A stretch of DNA of 64,000 nt from the NCBI GenBank assembly GCA_963841855.1, contig CAWJEJ010000001.1, positions 1,116,001 through 1,180,000 on the forward strand. The letters run 5' to 3'. Both the position numbers and the translations under genes were made by a program. Source of the stretch: CAXBBB01 sp963841855 (GTDB lineage: Bacteria > Bacteroidota > Rhodothermia > Rhodothermales > BA12). Numbering within the stretch: position 1 is the first letter of the stretch; the number at the start of each line of letters is the position of its first letter. Shown here one piece after another: positions 12,330-20,684 of this stretch. The notes below the pieces were generated by a model. The model saw only the letters and a program-made list of their open reading frames with translations, was not told where the DNA came from and did no database searches.

Positions 12330-12341
12330 CTGTTGCAACAG
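12330..12341. promoter_or_regulatory. Perfect 12-bp palindrome CTGTTGCAACAG
   Basis: Lies in the divergent promoter region 46 bases upstream of the monooxygenase start. Its size and symmetry fit a dimeric regulator site; no regulator gene is adjacent. Confidence 0.35.
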
Positions 12342-12372
12342 ACAGTTTACTCGCGCGTCCCACTCACATCCG

Positions 12373-12405
12373 AAACATGACGTGTCTTGGAGACATGTCA
12401 TGTTT
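12373..12405. promoter_or_regulatory. 33-bp imperfect palindrome, copy 1
   Basis: Two 15-base arms (AAACATGACGTGTCT and AGACATGTCATGTTT) around TGG, with one arm mismatch. It ends 17 bases before the DoxX-like ATG and lies 88 bases upstream of the monooxygenase ATG. A second copy with the same architecture is at 43621-43653. It could be an operator or a small dispersed palindromic repeat. Confidence 0.6.
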
Positions 12406-12422
12406 GATCTCCACTCGCCGCC

Positions 12423-12857
12423 ATGCCCGACTCTCGCCTCGCTTCGACCCCGCTCCTCGACCGGCAACTCGCGTTCGCAGGCCTGCGCATCATTGCCGGA
12501 ATCAACATGCTGATGCATGGGCTGGTGCGGCTCCCCGATCTGAGCGGCTTCGCCGACGGGCTCGCGGGCGCGTTCGAGCCGACCATCCTGCCCGAGCTGA
12601 TGGTTCGCCCGTTTGCCTATGCGCTGACGTTCGCCGAAGCAGCGGTGGGGCTGATGCTCGTCGTAGGCTGGAAGGTGCGGTGGGCTCTGGTCGGATGCCT
12701 CGCAATCATGGCCGCGCTCGTCTTCGGCACAGCGCTGCGCCAGGAGTGGGCGACGCTGAGCACGCAGATGATCTATGCACTGGTCTTCTTCGCGCTGCTG
12801 ATGACACGCGGCTACGACCGCTGGGGACTGGACGAGCAGATCGACCGCCGACCGTAA
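12423..12857 (+). CDS. DoxX family membrane protein
   Basis: A 144-residue inner-membrane protein with four hydrophobic segments (about 20-40, 62-82, 88-105 and 115-132). The first carries the DoxX-type pattern LRIIAGINMLMHGLVRL and the second FAEAAVGLMLVVGW. DoxX/SURF4-like proteins are linked to quinone or thiol redox functions, but substrates are mostly unknown. It is divergent from the flavin monooxygenase and 70 bases upstream of msrA, so a small oxidative-stress cluster is plausible. Confidence 0.82.
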   Translation: MPDSRLASTPLLDRQLAFAGLRIIAGINMLMHGLVRLPDLSGFADGLAGAFEPTILPELMVRPFAYALTFAEAAVGLMLVVGWKVRWALVGCLAIMAALVFGTALRQEWATLSTQMIYALVFFALLMTRGYDRWGLDEQIDRRP

Positions 12858-12927
12858 CGCATCGCGCCGGGCCGAACGCGCGGACGTGCGCGGCGTTGGC
12901 CCGGCTCCACTTTACACAACCGAACTC

Positions 12928-13458
12928 ATGGCTACAGCCACATTCGGCGGCGGGTGCTTCTGGTGCACCGAAGCCGTCTTCGAAGACCTCAAAGGCGTCG
13001 ACAAAGTCGTCAGCGGCTATGTCGGCGGTCACGTCGTCGATCCGACCTACGAACAGGTCTGCTCAGGCGCGACGGGCCACGCCGAAGTCGTCCAGATTAC
13101 GTTCGACCCTGACGTCGTCAGCTTTTCGGACCTGCTCCGCATCCACCTGACCACGCACGACCCGACGACGCTCAACCGCCAGGGCGCGGACCGAGGCACG
13201 CAGTACCGTTCGGCCGTTTTTTACCACGACGAAGAGCAAAAGCTCGCTGCCGAGGTCGTTACGACGGAGTTCGCGAGTGAGGAGATCTACAGCGATCCCA
13301 TCGTGACTCAGATCGCCCCGCTCGACACGTTCTATGCCGCCGAAGCGTACCACCAGGGCTACTTCAAGAACAATCCCGCACAGCCGTACTGCGCCGCTGT
13401 GATCGCGCCCAAGGTGTCGAAATTCAGGAAGAAGTATCGCGAGTTGCTTCAGGCGTAA
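12928..13458 (+). CDS. msrA: Peptide-methionine (S)-S-oxide reductase
   Basis: Repairs methionine S-sulfoxide in proteins using thioredoxin. The 176-residue product starts MATATFGGGCFWCTEA, with catalytic Cys10 in GCFWC, and continues with SGYVGGHVVDPTYEQVCSG, HAEVVQITFDP, LNRQGADRGTQYRS and AYHQGYF, all standard MsrA signatures. The ATG at 12928 matches the family N-terminus; the frame from 12886 is upstream leader. It follows the DoxX-like gene on the same strand. Confidence 0.96.
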   Translation: MATATFGGGCFWCTEAVFEDLKGVDKVVSGYVGGHVVDPTYEQVCSGATGHAEVVQITFDPDVVSFSDLLRIHLTTHDPTTLNRQGADRGTQYRSAVFYHDEEQKLAAEVVTTEFASEEIYSDPIVTQIAPLDTFYAAEAYHQGYFKNNPAQPYCAAVIAPKVSKFRKKYRELLQA

Positions 13459-13488
13459 GCCCACCGCCACCCAGACGCATTCCCCAAC

Positions 13489-13575
13489 TGTCATTGCGAG
13501 GAACGACGCGACGTAGCGACCTCCGTCTTATCGGCTGGCTTCGGAGATCGCCAGACTTACGGCTTCGCGATGACA
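13489..13575. repeat. Dispersed TGTCATTGCGAG-type intergenic palindrome
   Basis: Begins TGTCATTGCGAGGA and ends TTCGCGATGACA, its near inverse complement, with GCGACCTCC and GGAGATCGCC arms inside. This layout matches the intergenic repeats widespread in many bacteria that start with TCATTGCGAGGA. Related half-copies are at 33399-33436 and 44847-44883. Confidence 0.6.
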
Positions 13576-13608
13576 AGGGGCGGGGTTTAGCGCTTACCTC
13601 TCAAGCAG

Positions 13609-13643
13609 AAAGGGCGCCTCGACTCATCGTCGGGGCGCCCTTT
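13609..13643. terminator. Bidirectional intrinsic terminator between msrA and the DUF3618 gene
   Basis: A perfect 10-bp stem AAAGGGCGCC (13609-13618) with GGCGCCCTTT (13634-13643) and a 15-base loop lies between convergent genes. Confidence 0.7.
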
Positions 13644-13665
13644 GGCGTTGGTGCGGATGCCAGCG

Positions 13666-14853
13666 TTAAACGCTCGACACCTTGTCGCTGATCGCGCTCT
13701 TGGCGTCGTCGGCCTGCGACTTGGCTTCGTCGCCCACCTTCTTGGCTTCAGACGTAGCCTTGTCTTTCACGCTGTCAGCCTGCTCTTTAGCGCTGGACTG
13801 CACGCGGTCCATGACTTGCTTGGCCTTGTCGGCGGGCGAGCCGTCGGCGTTTCGTGCTTCGTCCTTGGCGTCGCTGACGACGGTTTCGACGGCGTGCTTG
13901 GCTTCGCTCAGCGTCGACTCTGCAGCGTGCTTGGCTTTGCTCATCAAGCTGTCGCTGGCCTCGCCCATCAGACGATTTTCCTGAGGCGTCGTCGGGAAGA
14001 GTCCGCCGATGAGGGCGCCTAGTCCAGCGGCGAGCGCGCCTGCTGCGAGCGGATTGTCTTCGACGAACTGCTCCATGCCGCTCTTGGCGCGGTACATCTG
14101 GCGCTGGGCATCGTGGGCCAAGTGCTGCATCTGATCGGACGCCTGGTGCAGTGTGTCCTTGGCTTGATCCACTACGTTTCCAGCGGCGTCCCTGGCCTGA
14201 TCGGCGGTGTTCTGAGCGCGCTGGCGCAGATCGTCAGCCGTCGACCCTTGATCGCTGCCCTGCTGATAGGCGACGCCCGTGCGCATCGTCTGTCCCTGCG
14301 GATAGGGCTGACCGTAGGCGGCCGTCGTGCGGTACTGCGGTCCCGTGCTATACCCGGCGGCAGGATATCCGCTGGAGTATCCGTAGCTGCGGCGGTAGTC
14401 ACGGCGCTTTTTGTCGTCGTCCGATCCGCTGAAGATCAGGTAGCCGAGCGAGAGCCCAGCGATGATGGAGGGAATGGGATTGTCGCGGACGGTGTCGATC
14501 ATGGAGCGTTTGGCGTTATTCACCAGGTGACGCGGATCGAGCCGATCCTGTACCTGGTCGATGGTTTGGTGGACGGCGGACATCGCCTCGTGCTTGAGAT
14601 GCGTTGGCGACAAACGGGCTTCGATCTGGTCGATCGTGCCGCTGATGTCAGCGCGCGTGCGGCGGATGTCTTGTTCAAGGGCATCCGGATTGCGATCGGC
14701 CAGATCGGCCGCGTCGGGGCGGTCGGTGGCCTGCGTTCCCGTAATGGGATCACGGCCTTGCGGAGCGTGCGGCGTAGCGAACGTGCTCGGCGGTGTCTTG
14801 GGACCGGTCGGCATGTTCGTTGCGTCCGGGTCGGTTGAATGAGGGTCGTTCAT
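13666..14853 (-). CDS. DUF3618 domain protein with glycine-zipper and LEA-like repeats
   Basis: A 395-residue membrane-associated protein. A Pro/Thr-rich N-terminus leads to a DUF3618 motif near 60-85 (DIRRTRADISGTIDQIEARL), a short hydrophobic segment (IPSIIAGLSLGYLIF) near 125-140, a Tyr/Gly/Gln-rich linker, an Ala/Asp/Gln amphipathic region, then FVEDNPLAAGALAAGLGALI like the DUF883/YqjD membrane anchor. The last 120 residues are Lys/Ala/Glu-rich 11-mer-like repeats typical of LEA proteins. Its ATG overlaps the upstream stop by four bases, so it is the last gene of a coupled three-gene operon. Role probably in envelope stress or membrane organisation; this is inferred. Confidence 0.75.
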   Translation of the reverse strand: MNDPHSTDPDATNMPTGPKTPPSTFATPHAPQGRDPITGTQATDRPDAADLADRNPDALEQDIRRTRADISGTIDQIEARLSPTHLKHEAMSAVHQTIDQVQDRLDPRHLVNNAKRSMIDTVRDNPIPSIIAGLSLGYLIFSGSDDDKKRRDYRRSYGYSSGYPAAGYSTGPQYRTTAAYGQPYPQGQTMRTGVAYQQGSDQGSTADDLRQRAQNTADQARDAAGNVVDQAKDTLHQASDQMQHLAHDAQRQMYRAKSGMEQFVEDNPLAAGALAAGLGALIGGLFPTTPQENRLMGEASDSLMSKAKHAAESTLSEAKHAVETVVSDAKDEARNADGSPADKAKQVMDRVQSSAKEQADSVKDKATSEAKKVGDEAKSQADDAKSAISDKVSSV

Positions 14854-15383
14854 AGTTGTGCGGAGGGTGAGGCGCCCAGGTTGCCTGGATCGCGTTTGAC
14901 TTCGTCTACTTCGGCCTTGACGAAGGCCGCGTCGTTGGACAGCGTCCGCGACGTGCGTTCGAGCGAGAAGTCGGTGTTCTTGAAGCCGGAGATGCCCGAG
15001 TTGGCGAGGATCGCGCCGACGACTAGTGTCAGCAGCCCGACGATGAGTAGGCCGAGCCAGGCGTATTCGTTGCCTAATTCCATATCGCTCAGCAGAGCAC
15101 CGATAAGCGTGCCCAGCCCGACTAGCGTAACGACGAATCCGGCGTAGGCGACAAATCCGCCCGCGGCGACTTTGGCGATGTGCGACGCCGCCTTCTTGGC
15201 TTTGTCGAACGCTTCGGTCTTGGCGAGCGCGACTTCCTGCTGGACCAGGTGCTTGGTCTCCTCGCTCAGATTGCGAAAGAGGTCACCGAGCGAGGGTTCA
15301 GCGGATGTCGGGCGTGTAGGAGGCATCCCGGTCGCCGGTCCTTCGATCAGGATCGGCTCGGAGTGGGGAGGTAGTTCAGGCAT
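14850..15383 (-). CDS. Phage holin superfamily III-like membrane protein
   Basis: A 177-residue protein with a Pro-rich cytoplasmic N-terminus, an amphipathic helix (LFRNLSEETKHLVQQEVALA) and two transmembrane segments (about 75-95 and 108-128). This matches the chromosomal holin-X/DUF1469-type proteins found beside DUF3618 and DUF883-like proteins. Such genes are not phage relics: here the operon is intact and coupled. Its stop overlaps the DUF3618 start by four bases, and its start lies inside the end of the upstream gene. Confidence 0.75.
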   Translation of the reverse strand: MPELPPHSEPILIEGPATGMPPTRPTSAEPSLGDLFRNLSEETKHLVQQEVALAKTEAFDKAKKAASHIAKVAAGGFVAYAGFVVTLVGLGTLIGALLSDMELGNEYAWLGLLIVGLLTLVVGAILANSGISGFKNTDFSLERTSRTLSNDAAFVKAEVDEVKRDPGNLGASPSAQL

Positions 15384-16071
15384 TGCGCATCGGGTCGTTC
15401 GAGACCGATCGGTCCGAGGTCGTGCTGCCGTACGTGCCGCCCGAGTAGTCGCCAGTCAGGGTCCGATCGGTAGGCGCGCCAGTCAGGGGAGCGGCGTATC
15501 CCCCGGTTTGCGGATCGTAGCCGCCGCGGTAGGCCGGAGCGTCGTAGCCTGCGCCGTACATCGGGCGGCGTGTGTAGCCGCGTCCGTAGACGTTGTTTCC
15601 GTTGTGATCGGGTGACGGGCGCGAGGCGCGGACGAAGCGTCCGGCGGCCAGTCCGATCAGCGCGGCGGCTCCCAAGAAGAGGCCCGGCTCGCGGCGCGCG
15701 AACTGCTCGGCGTCGCTCAGCAAATCGCCGACGCTGCGGTTCTGCAAGTAGCTGTTCAAGCGTTCGACCTGTCCCGCTGCCTGCTCGACCGCATTTGCAA
15801 CCGGTTCTTGACCGTTATCGCGCAGCGTTTCGGTCGTCTGTTTGAGCGCGTCCTGGATACCGCCCAGCTGCTCGGTCGCACGCGACTTCTGCTCGGACAA
15901 CTGTTCCTTCGCCTTGTCCTCCACTTGGTGCCTCACGTCACTGGCCTGATCGCCGAGCGATGCGGCGGCTTGCTGCGCTTTGTCTTTCGCCTGGTGGGCG
16001 AGATCAGAGGTCGGAGAGCCTGAAGAGGCCGAAGTGGTACCTGACGTTCCTATTTCGGGGAGAGTAGCCAT
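15376..16071 (-). CDS. DUF883-like coiled-coil membrane-anchored protein
   Basis: A 231-residue protein and first gene of the operon. After a Ser/Thr-rich start, residues 20-105 are an Ala/Gln/Lys/Asp amphipathic helix (HQAKDKAQQAAASLGDQ), followed by a single hydrophobic anchor with small residues (EPGLFLGAAALIGLAAGRFV, about 128-147) and a Gly/Tyr-rich disordered tail. The helix-plus-anchor arrangement resembles ElaB/YqjD-type inner-membrane proteins. Its end overlaps the holin-like gene by eight bases. No typical promoter was recognised upstream. Confidence 0.68.
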   Translation of the reverse strand: MATLPEIGTSGTTSASSGSPTSDLAHQAKDKAQQAAASLGDQASDVRHQVEDKAKEQLSEQKSRATEQLGGIQDALKQTTETLRDNGQEPVANAVEQAAGQVERLNSYLQNRSVGDLLSDAEQFARREPGLFLGAAALIGLAAGRFVRASRPSPDHNGNNVYGRGYTRRPMYGAGYDAPAYRGGYDPQTGGYAAPLTGAPTDRTLTGDYSGGTYGSTTSDRSVSNDPMRNA

Positions 16072-16236
16072 GTGTCTAGCGGGGTAAGGTGGTCGATTAT
16101 GCGACCCGCTCAGATGAGCGAGTAGATATATGACCCTGATCCCTTCGCGTGTTCTTCCGCACTTTTGGTAACTTGCAAGCTGATTACACCCTGTCCACTG
16201 GTTGTTACCGACTGGTCCGACCTACACTTCTAATCT

Positions 16237-17001
16237 ATGCTTCGTTACCGCCTGCTGATCGAATACGATGGGTCGCCATTCAGCGGGTGGCAGATTCAGC
16301 CGGGCCAGCCGACGGTCCAGTACGAACTGGAGACGGCCCTCGCCATTTTTCTGCGCGCACCCACACCGATCGTGGGCAGCGGACGCACCGACGCAGGCGT
16401 TCACGCGCGCGGTCAGGTGGGACACTTCGACTGGGCCGAACCGGTCGACTTGCACAAACTGATGCGCGCGCTGAACGGACTGACGCCTGACGCGATCGCC
16501 GTCCGCGCCATAGAGCGAGCGCCCGACGCCTTCCACGCCCGCTACGACGGCCGCCGCCGCACCTACCACTACCACGCGTCAACCGAGCCGCGCGCGCTGG
16601 GCCGCGCAAGCCGCCTGCACCTGACGACGCCCGACTTCGCCGCGATGAATACCGCCGCCCAATCGCTGCTCGGTGAGCATCATTTTGGTTCGTTCTGCCG
16701 CACACAATCCGAAACCGAGAACCGCGTCTGCACCCTGTTTCACTGCGCATGGGAACCCGAAGCACGCGACGGCGACTGGCGGCTGGTCGTAGGGGGAAGC
16801 CGCTTCCTGCACGGCATGGTCCGCGCGATCACGGGCACGCTACTCCAGATCGGACGCGGCCAACGACCAGCCGACGATCTATCGCGCATCCTCGCCGAGC
16901 AGGATCGCCGCGCTGCCGGTCCAGCCGCGCCTGCACACGGACTGGTGCTGCATCACGTCGGGTACGACGGGGCGATGGTGCCCATATGGGATCAGGTCTG
17001 A
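16237..17001 (+). CDS. truA: tRNA pseudouridine(38-40) synthase
   Basis: Isomerises uridine to pseudouridine at positions 38-40 of the tRNA anticodon arm. The 254-residue protein has the typical LLIEYDGSPFSGWQ start, the catalytic Asp52 in GSGRTDAGVHA, and later FHARYDGRRRTYHYH and GSRFLHGMVRAITGTLL. Length and order fit the family. A TAACTTGC at 16169-16176 may be part of its promoter. Confidence 0.96.
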   Translation: MLRYRLLIEYDGSPFSGWQIQPGQPTVQYELETALAIFLRAPTPIVGSGRTDAGVHARGQVGHFDWAEPVDLHKLMRALNGLTPDAIAVRAIERAPDAFHARYDGRRRTYHYHASTEPRALGRASRLHLTTPDFAAMNTAAQSLLGEHHFGSFCRTQSETENRVCTLFHCAWEPEARDGDWRLVVGGSRFLHGMVRAITGTLLQIGRGQRPADDLSRILAEQDRRAAGPAAPAHGLVLHHVGYDGAMVPIWDQV

Positions 17002-17088
17002 CGACGTTACATGTAACGTCGCTACGTTGGCAGCGTGCGCAACTCGGCGCGCGGTACGTTGTCTCTGTCGTCTAACCTCGACCCAACC

Positions 17089-18516
17089 ATGCGCATACTT
17101 CTACTCGCACTCCTGCTGCTGCCGATGGCCGCTCTCGCCCAAACCCAACCGCAGATCTCTGCTCCTGAAAGCCGCGCGTCGGTCGGCATGACGGTCTACA
17201 ACCAGGGATTCGCCGTCGTACGCGAAGTGCGGCCGATTGCGCTCGACCGGGGACGCAACCTGCTCCGTTTCGAGGGCGTGCCGCAGCAGATCGACCCGAC
17301 GAGCCTGTCGATCCGCTCGCTCACGCATCCGGGTTCGATCTCGGTCAGGGAGCAAAATTACCAGTACGATCTGGTCGGCACCCAGGCGCTGCTCAACAAA
17401 GCCGTCGGCGAGCGCGTACGGCTGGTCCGGCGCATGGGCGAGTGGGTCGAAACCGTCGAAGGCGTCTTGATCTCGCAGCCCGGACAGGGCCGCATCATCC
17501 GCCTCGACGACGGCCGCATCCTAGTCGACCCTCAGGGCGAGATCGAACTGCTCTCGTTACCCGGCGGATTGGTCAGCCGTCCCTCGCTACTGTGGCATCT
17601 GGACGCAGATCGCGCCGGAACGCACGACGTCGAAGCCAGCTACACGACCGACGGCATGACGTGGCGGGCCAACTACGTCGCCGTCCTCAACGCGGACGAC
17701 ACCAAGCTCGACGTGACCGGCTGGGTGACGCTTGACAATCAGAGCGGAGCCACGTTCGAGGACGCGAGCCTGCAACTGATGGCCGGAGAAGTTCGCCGCA
17801 ACGAGCCGCAGCGCATGATGAATCGAGATTATGCGATGGAGGAAATGGTCGTCACCTCGGCAGCGCGCGCGCCCGCGTTCCAGGAGGAAGCCTTCTTCGA
17901 ATACCACCTCTACACGCTCGACGGCGCGACGACGATCGCCAACAGGGAGGCCAAACAGCTCGAACTGCTCTCGGCGACCGGTGCAGGCGTGACGCGCCGC
18001 CTGATCGTCGACGCGGGCGGCCGTTACGGGTGGAGCCAGCGCCGACCGGGCGGCGGCAGAGGGACGAACGAGATCAGCGCCGCCGTCGTGGTCGAGTTCG
18101 AGAACAGCGAAGCCAACAACATGGGCATGCCGCTCCCCGCCGGAACGGTCCGCCTCTACAAAGCCGACCGCGACGGCCAACTGCAGTTTCTGGGCGAGGA
18201 CAACATCGGCCACACCCCGCGCGATGAAGAGTTGCGTCTCTACGTCGGCGACGCGTTCGACGTGGTCGCCACGCGCCAGATCGTCGGCAACGATCGCATC
18301 AGCGACCGCGTCTACGAGCAGACCATCGAGGTCGAAGTCCGCAACCGCAAGGAAACGTCGGCCCAGGTCACCGTCGTCGAACCCGTCTACGGCGATTGGA
18401 CGCTGCGTAGCCAGTCGCATCCCAACGAGAAGATCGACGCGTACACCATCGCCTTCCCGCTGACGATAGGGGCGGGCGAGACGACGACTGTTCGCTACAC
18501 CGTCCGCATCCGCTGA
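17089..18516 (+). CDS. Secreted DUF4139 domain protein
   Basis: A 475-residue exported protein with signal peptide MRILLLALLLLPMAALAQ. Residues about 30-60 (VYNQGFAVVREVRPIALDRG) and the central WHLDADRAGTHDVEASYTTD and GMTWRANYVAVL segments match proteins carrying DUF4139, where a beta-sandwich of unknown function lies between short N-terminal and C-terminal strands. The end (VEPVYGDWTLRSQSH, TVRYTVRIR) is also typical. Likely periplasmic. The ATG at 17089 is preferred over 17035 because it opens the signal peptide. It is followed eight bases later by the methyltransferase gene. Confidence 0.85.
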   Translation: MRILLLALLLLPMAALAQTQPQISAPESRASVGMTVYNQGFAVVREVRPIALDRGRNLLRFEGVPQQIDPTSLSIRSLTHPGSISVREQNYQYDLVGTQALLNKAVGERVRLVRRMGEWVETVEGVLISQPGQGRIIRLDDGRILVDPQGEIELLSLPGGLVSRPSLLWHLDADRAGTHDVEASYTTDGMTWRANYVAVLNADDTKLDVTGWVTLDNQSGATFEDASLQLMAGEVRRNEPQRMMNRDYAMEEMVVTSAARAPAFQEEAFFEYHLYTLDGATTIANREAKQLELLSATGAGVTRRLIVDAGGRYGWSQRRPGGGRGTNEISAAVVVEFENSEANNMGMPLPAGTVRLYKADRDGQLQFLGEDNIGHTPRDEELRLYVGDAFDVVATRQIVGNDRISDRVYEQTIEVEVRNRKETSAQVTVVEPVYGDWTLRSQSHPNEKIDAYTIAFPLTIGAGETTTVRYTVRIR

Positions 18517-18524
18517 TCTTAGAG

Positions 18525-19250
18525 ATGCGCCCGGACACGCTCTCGCTCTACGACCCGCGCTTCGTGCGGGGTCTGTTCGACGAGATGTCGCAGACATACG
18601 GCGCGATGAACTACGTGTCGTCGCTCGGCTTCTGCGAGCGGTGGCGCGAGCGGTGCGTCGCGATGGCGGACTTGGAGCCGGGCATGGAGGTGTACGACCT
18701 GATGACAGGCATGGGCGAATGCTGGCCGCTGATCGCGCGTCGCCTCAACGGGTCCGGGCGCATCGTCGGCGTCGACATTTCGCCTGAGATGTGCGTACGC
18801 GCTCGGCAGATGGGCGCGCGCCTGCCCGATCAGCCCACGGACGTACTCGAAGCCGACGTACTGCTCGCCGATCTTTCCCCAAATCAGGCGGATCGGGTCG
18901 TGTCGGCGTTTGGGCTGAAGACGTTTTCGCCCGATCAGCAGCGCGTTTTGGCACAGCGCATCGCCTGGCTGCTCAAGCCCGGCGGCACGTTTTCGCTTTT
19001 GGAGATCTCGGTCCCGCGTGCGCGGCTGCTCCACGCTCCGTACATGGCGTACCTCAAACGCGGCGTTCCGCTGCTGGGTCGCCTGTTTCTGGGAAACCCG
19101 GACAACTACCGCCTGCTGGGGATCTATACCGAGCGCTTCGAGAACAGCCGCACGGTGGCCGACGCTCTCGCCGACAACGGACTGGCAGTGGCGTATCACG
19201 AACTGTTCTGGGGCTGCGCGACCGTGCTGACGGGGCGAAAATCGTCATAG
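18525..19250 (+). CDS. Class I SAM-dependent methyltransferase (UbiE/MenG-like)
   Basis: A 241-residue cytoplasmic methyltransferase. It opens with LFDEMSQTYGAMNYVSSLGF, like the UbiE/COQ5 group, and has an altered motif I (YDLMTGMGECWPLI), motif II GRIVGVDIS and a post-motif LLKPGGTFSLLEIS. The C-terminal PLLGRLFLGNPDNYRLLG and SRTVADALADNGL also resemble UbiE. Motif I lacks the usual GxGxG spacing, so the substrate may not be a quinone. It begins eight bases after the DUF4139 gene, suggesting cotranscription. Confidence 0.78.
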   Translation: MRPDTLSLYDPRFVRGLFDEMSQTYGAMNYVSSLGFCERWRERCVAMADLEPGMEVYDLMTGMGECWPLIARRLNGSGRIVGVDISPEMCVRARQMGARLPDQPTDVLEADVLLADLSPNQADRVVSAFGLKTFSPDQQRVLAQRIAWLLKPGGTFSLLEISVPRARLLHAPYMAYLKRGVPLLGRLFLGNPDNYRLLGIYTERFENSRTVADALADNGLAVAYHELFWGCATVLTGRKSS

Positions 19251-19290
19251 AGACCGCGCTATCTTGCCCGTTCCCCAATCTGCACTGCCG

Positions 19291-20613
19291 ATGCTCCGCC
19301 TCCTCCCGCTCGCCCTGCTCCTGCTCGTCGCCTGCTCGTCGCCCGACGAGATCGCCGATGCCGATTGCGCCGACTCTACCGTCGTCCTCGCCGACCTGCC
19401 CGACGACGGCGAGTGCGCGGGCGAGATGATGGACCTGGGCGCGTTCGTCCAGACGGGCGCGGACGTGATGGCCGCGCGCGGCTTTTCGGACCTGGACGGC
19501 ATGCGCGTCGGTCTGATCGTCAACCACACGGCCCAGGTCGGCGGGCGGCACCTGATCGACGCGGTCAGCGAGGCCGACGGGGTCACGCTGGGCGCGCTGT
19601 TCGGCCCGGAGCACGGCCTGCGCGGGACGGCGGACGCGGGCGAGAAGATCGACGACGGCGTCGACGATGCGACCGGAACGCCGATTTTCAGCCTCTACGG
19701 AGCCAACCGCAAGCCGTCGCAAGAGTCACTGGCGGGACTGGACGCGTTGGTCTTCGACATCCAGGACGTGGGCGCGCGCTTCTACACCTACATCTCGACG
19801 ATGGGCCTGGCGATGGAAGCCGCTGCCCAGGCGGGTATCCCGTTCTACGTGCTCGACCGCCCCAACCCCGTCGGCGGCGACTACGTGGCCGGATGGACGA
19901 TGCAGCCCGAGTTCGAGTCGTTCGTCGGCCAGTTTCCGATTCCCCTGGCGCACGGGCTGACCGTCGGCGAACTGGCGCTAATGATCAAGGGCGAGGCGAT
20001 GATGGATGGTCTCGAAGAATTGGATCTGCGCATCGTAGAGATGCAAGGCTGGAACCGCACGCAGCGCTGGGACGCGACGGGCATGGCGTGGAATCCGCCG
20101 TCGCCCAACCTGCCGACGTTCGAGACCGCCGCGCTCTACCCCGGAACGGGCTTCATGGAAGCGCTCGGCGGCAGCGAAGGCCGAGGCACCGACGCTCCAT
20201 TTGCCCGCATCGGCGCGACGTGGGCAAACGCCGACGCCCTCGCCGCCGATTTGAACGGCCGCAACCTGCCCGGCGTCCGCTTCGAATCGGTCGTGTTCTC
20301 ACCTCAGCCCAACGACGGAGCCGCCAAGCCCCGGTTCATGGGCGAGCAGGTCCAGGGCGTCCGCATGTTCGTGACGGATCATCAGGCGCTGCGTCCCGTC
20401 GAACTCGGCGTCCACATGGCGACGGCGCTGCGCAGTCAGGGCACGCTCGACCAACTGATCGAACGCCCCGACTGGCTGGCCAAACTCGCAGGCTCCGAGC
20501 AGTTCGAGCGCATGCTCCGCATCGGTTCGAGTGCAGACGCCATCATCGGCTCGTGGCAGGCGGATGTAACGGCGTTCGAGGCGGCGCGGCAGCCGTACCT
20601 GCTATACGACTGA
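19291..20613 (+). CDS. namZ: DUF1343 lipoprotein, NamZ-type exo-beta-N-acetylmuramidase
   Basis: Removes terminal N-acetylmuramic acid from peptidoglycan fragments in the NamZ family (formerly DUF1343). The 440-residue product has a lipoprotein signal (LLPLALLLLVACSS, lipobox Cys near 14), then the family signatures GLIVNHTAQVGGRHLIDAV, FGPEHGLRG, LDALVFDIQDVGARFYTYIS, VLDRPNPVGGDYV and the late PSPNLPTFETAALYPGTG. The Glu in GPEHG is conserved. The start at 19291 gives the lipobox. It sits 40 bases after the methyltransferase. Function is known for the family, not shown for this copy. Confidence 0.9.
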   Translation: MLRLLPLALLLLVACSSPDEIADADCADSTVVLADLPDDGECAGEMMDLGAFVQTGADVMAARGFSDLDGMRVGLIVNHTAQVGGRHLIDAVSEADGVTLGALFGPEHGLRGTADAGEKIDDGVDDATGTPIFSLYGANRKPSQESLAGLDALVFDIQDVGARFYTYISTMGLAMEAAAQAGIPFYVLDRPNPVGGDYVAGWTMQPEFESFVGQFPIPLAHGLTVGELALMIKGEAMMDGLEELDLRIVEMQGWNRTQRWDATGMAWNPPSPNLPTFETAALYPGTGFMEALGGSEGRGTDAPFARIGATWANADALAADLNGRNLPGVRFESVVFSPQPNDGAAKPRFMGEQVQGVRMFVTDHQALRPVELGVHMATALRSQGTLDQLIERPDWLAKLAGSEQFERMLRIGSSADAIIGSWQADVTAFEAARQPYLLYD

Positions 20614-20637
20614 TCAGTAGGGTGAGCAGAGTCGGAG

Positions 20638-20666
20638 GCGGGCGAGATGAATCTCGCCCCTACGGG
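20638..20666. repeat. REP-like palindrome, copy 1
   Basis: Contains the palindrome GGGCGAGATGAATCTCGCCC (20640-20659) followed by CTACGGG. It lies between namZ and the CIA30 gene and may stop both transcripts. Same sequence as copies 2-4. Confidence 0.85.
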
Positions 20667-20684
20667 TGGCCTGGTCGGGCTGGG

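Noticed and set aside
14850..15383. Prophage remnant, suggested by the holin-like protein
   Set aside because: No integrase, structural or lysis genes nearby; holin superfamily III proteins are chromosomal in this operon type.
17002..17034. GTTACATGTAACGTCGCTACG near truA, with a similar GCATGTAACGGCGCTACAGG at 35650
   Set aside because: Short similarity of common intergenic words; too weak to call a repeat family from two copies.
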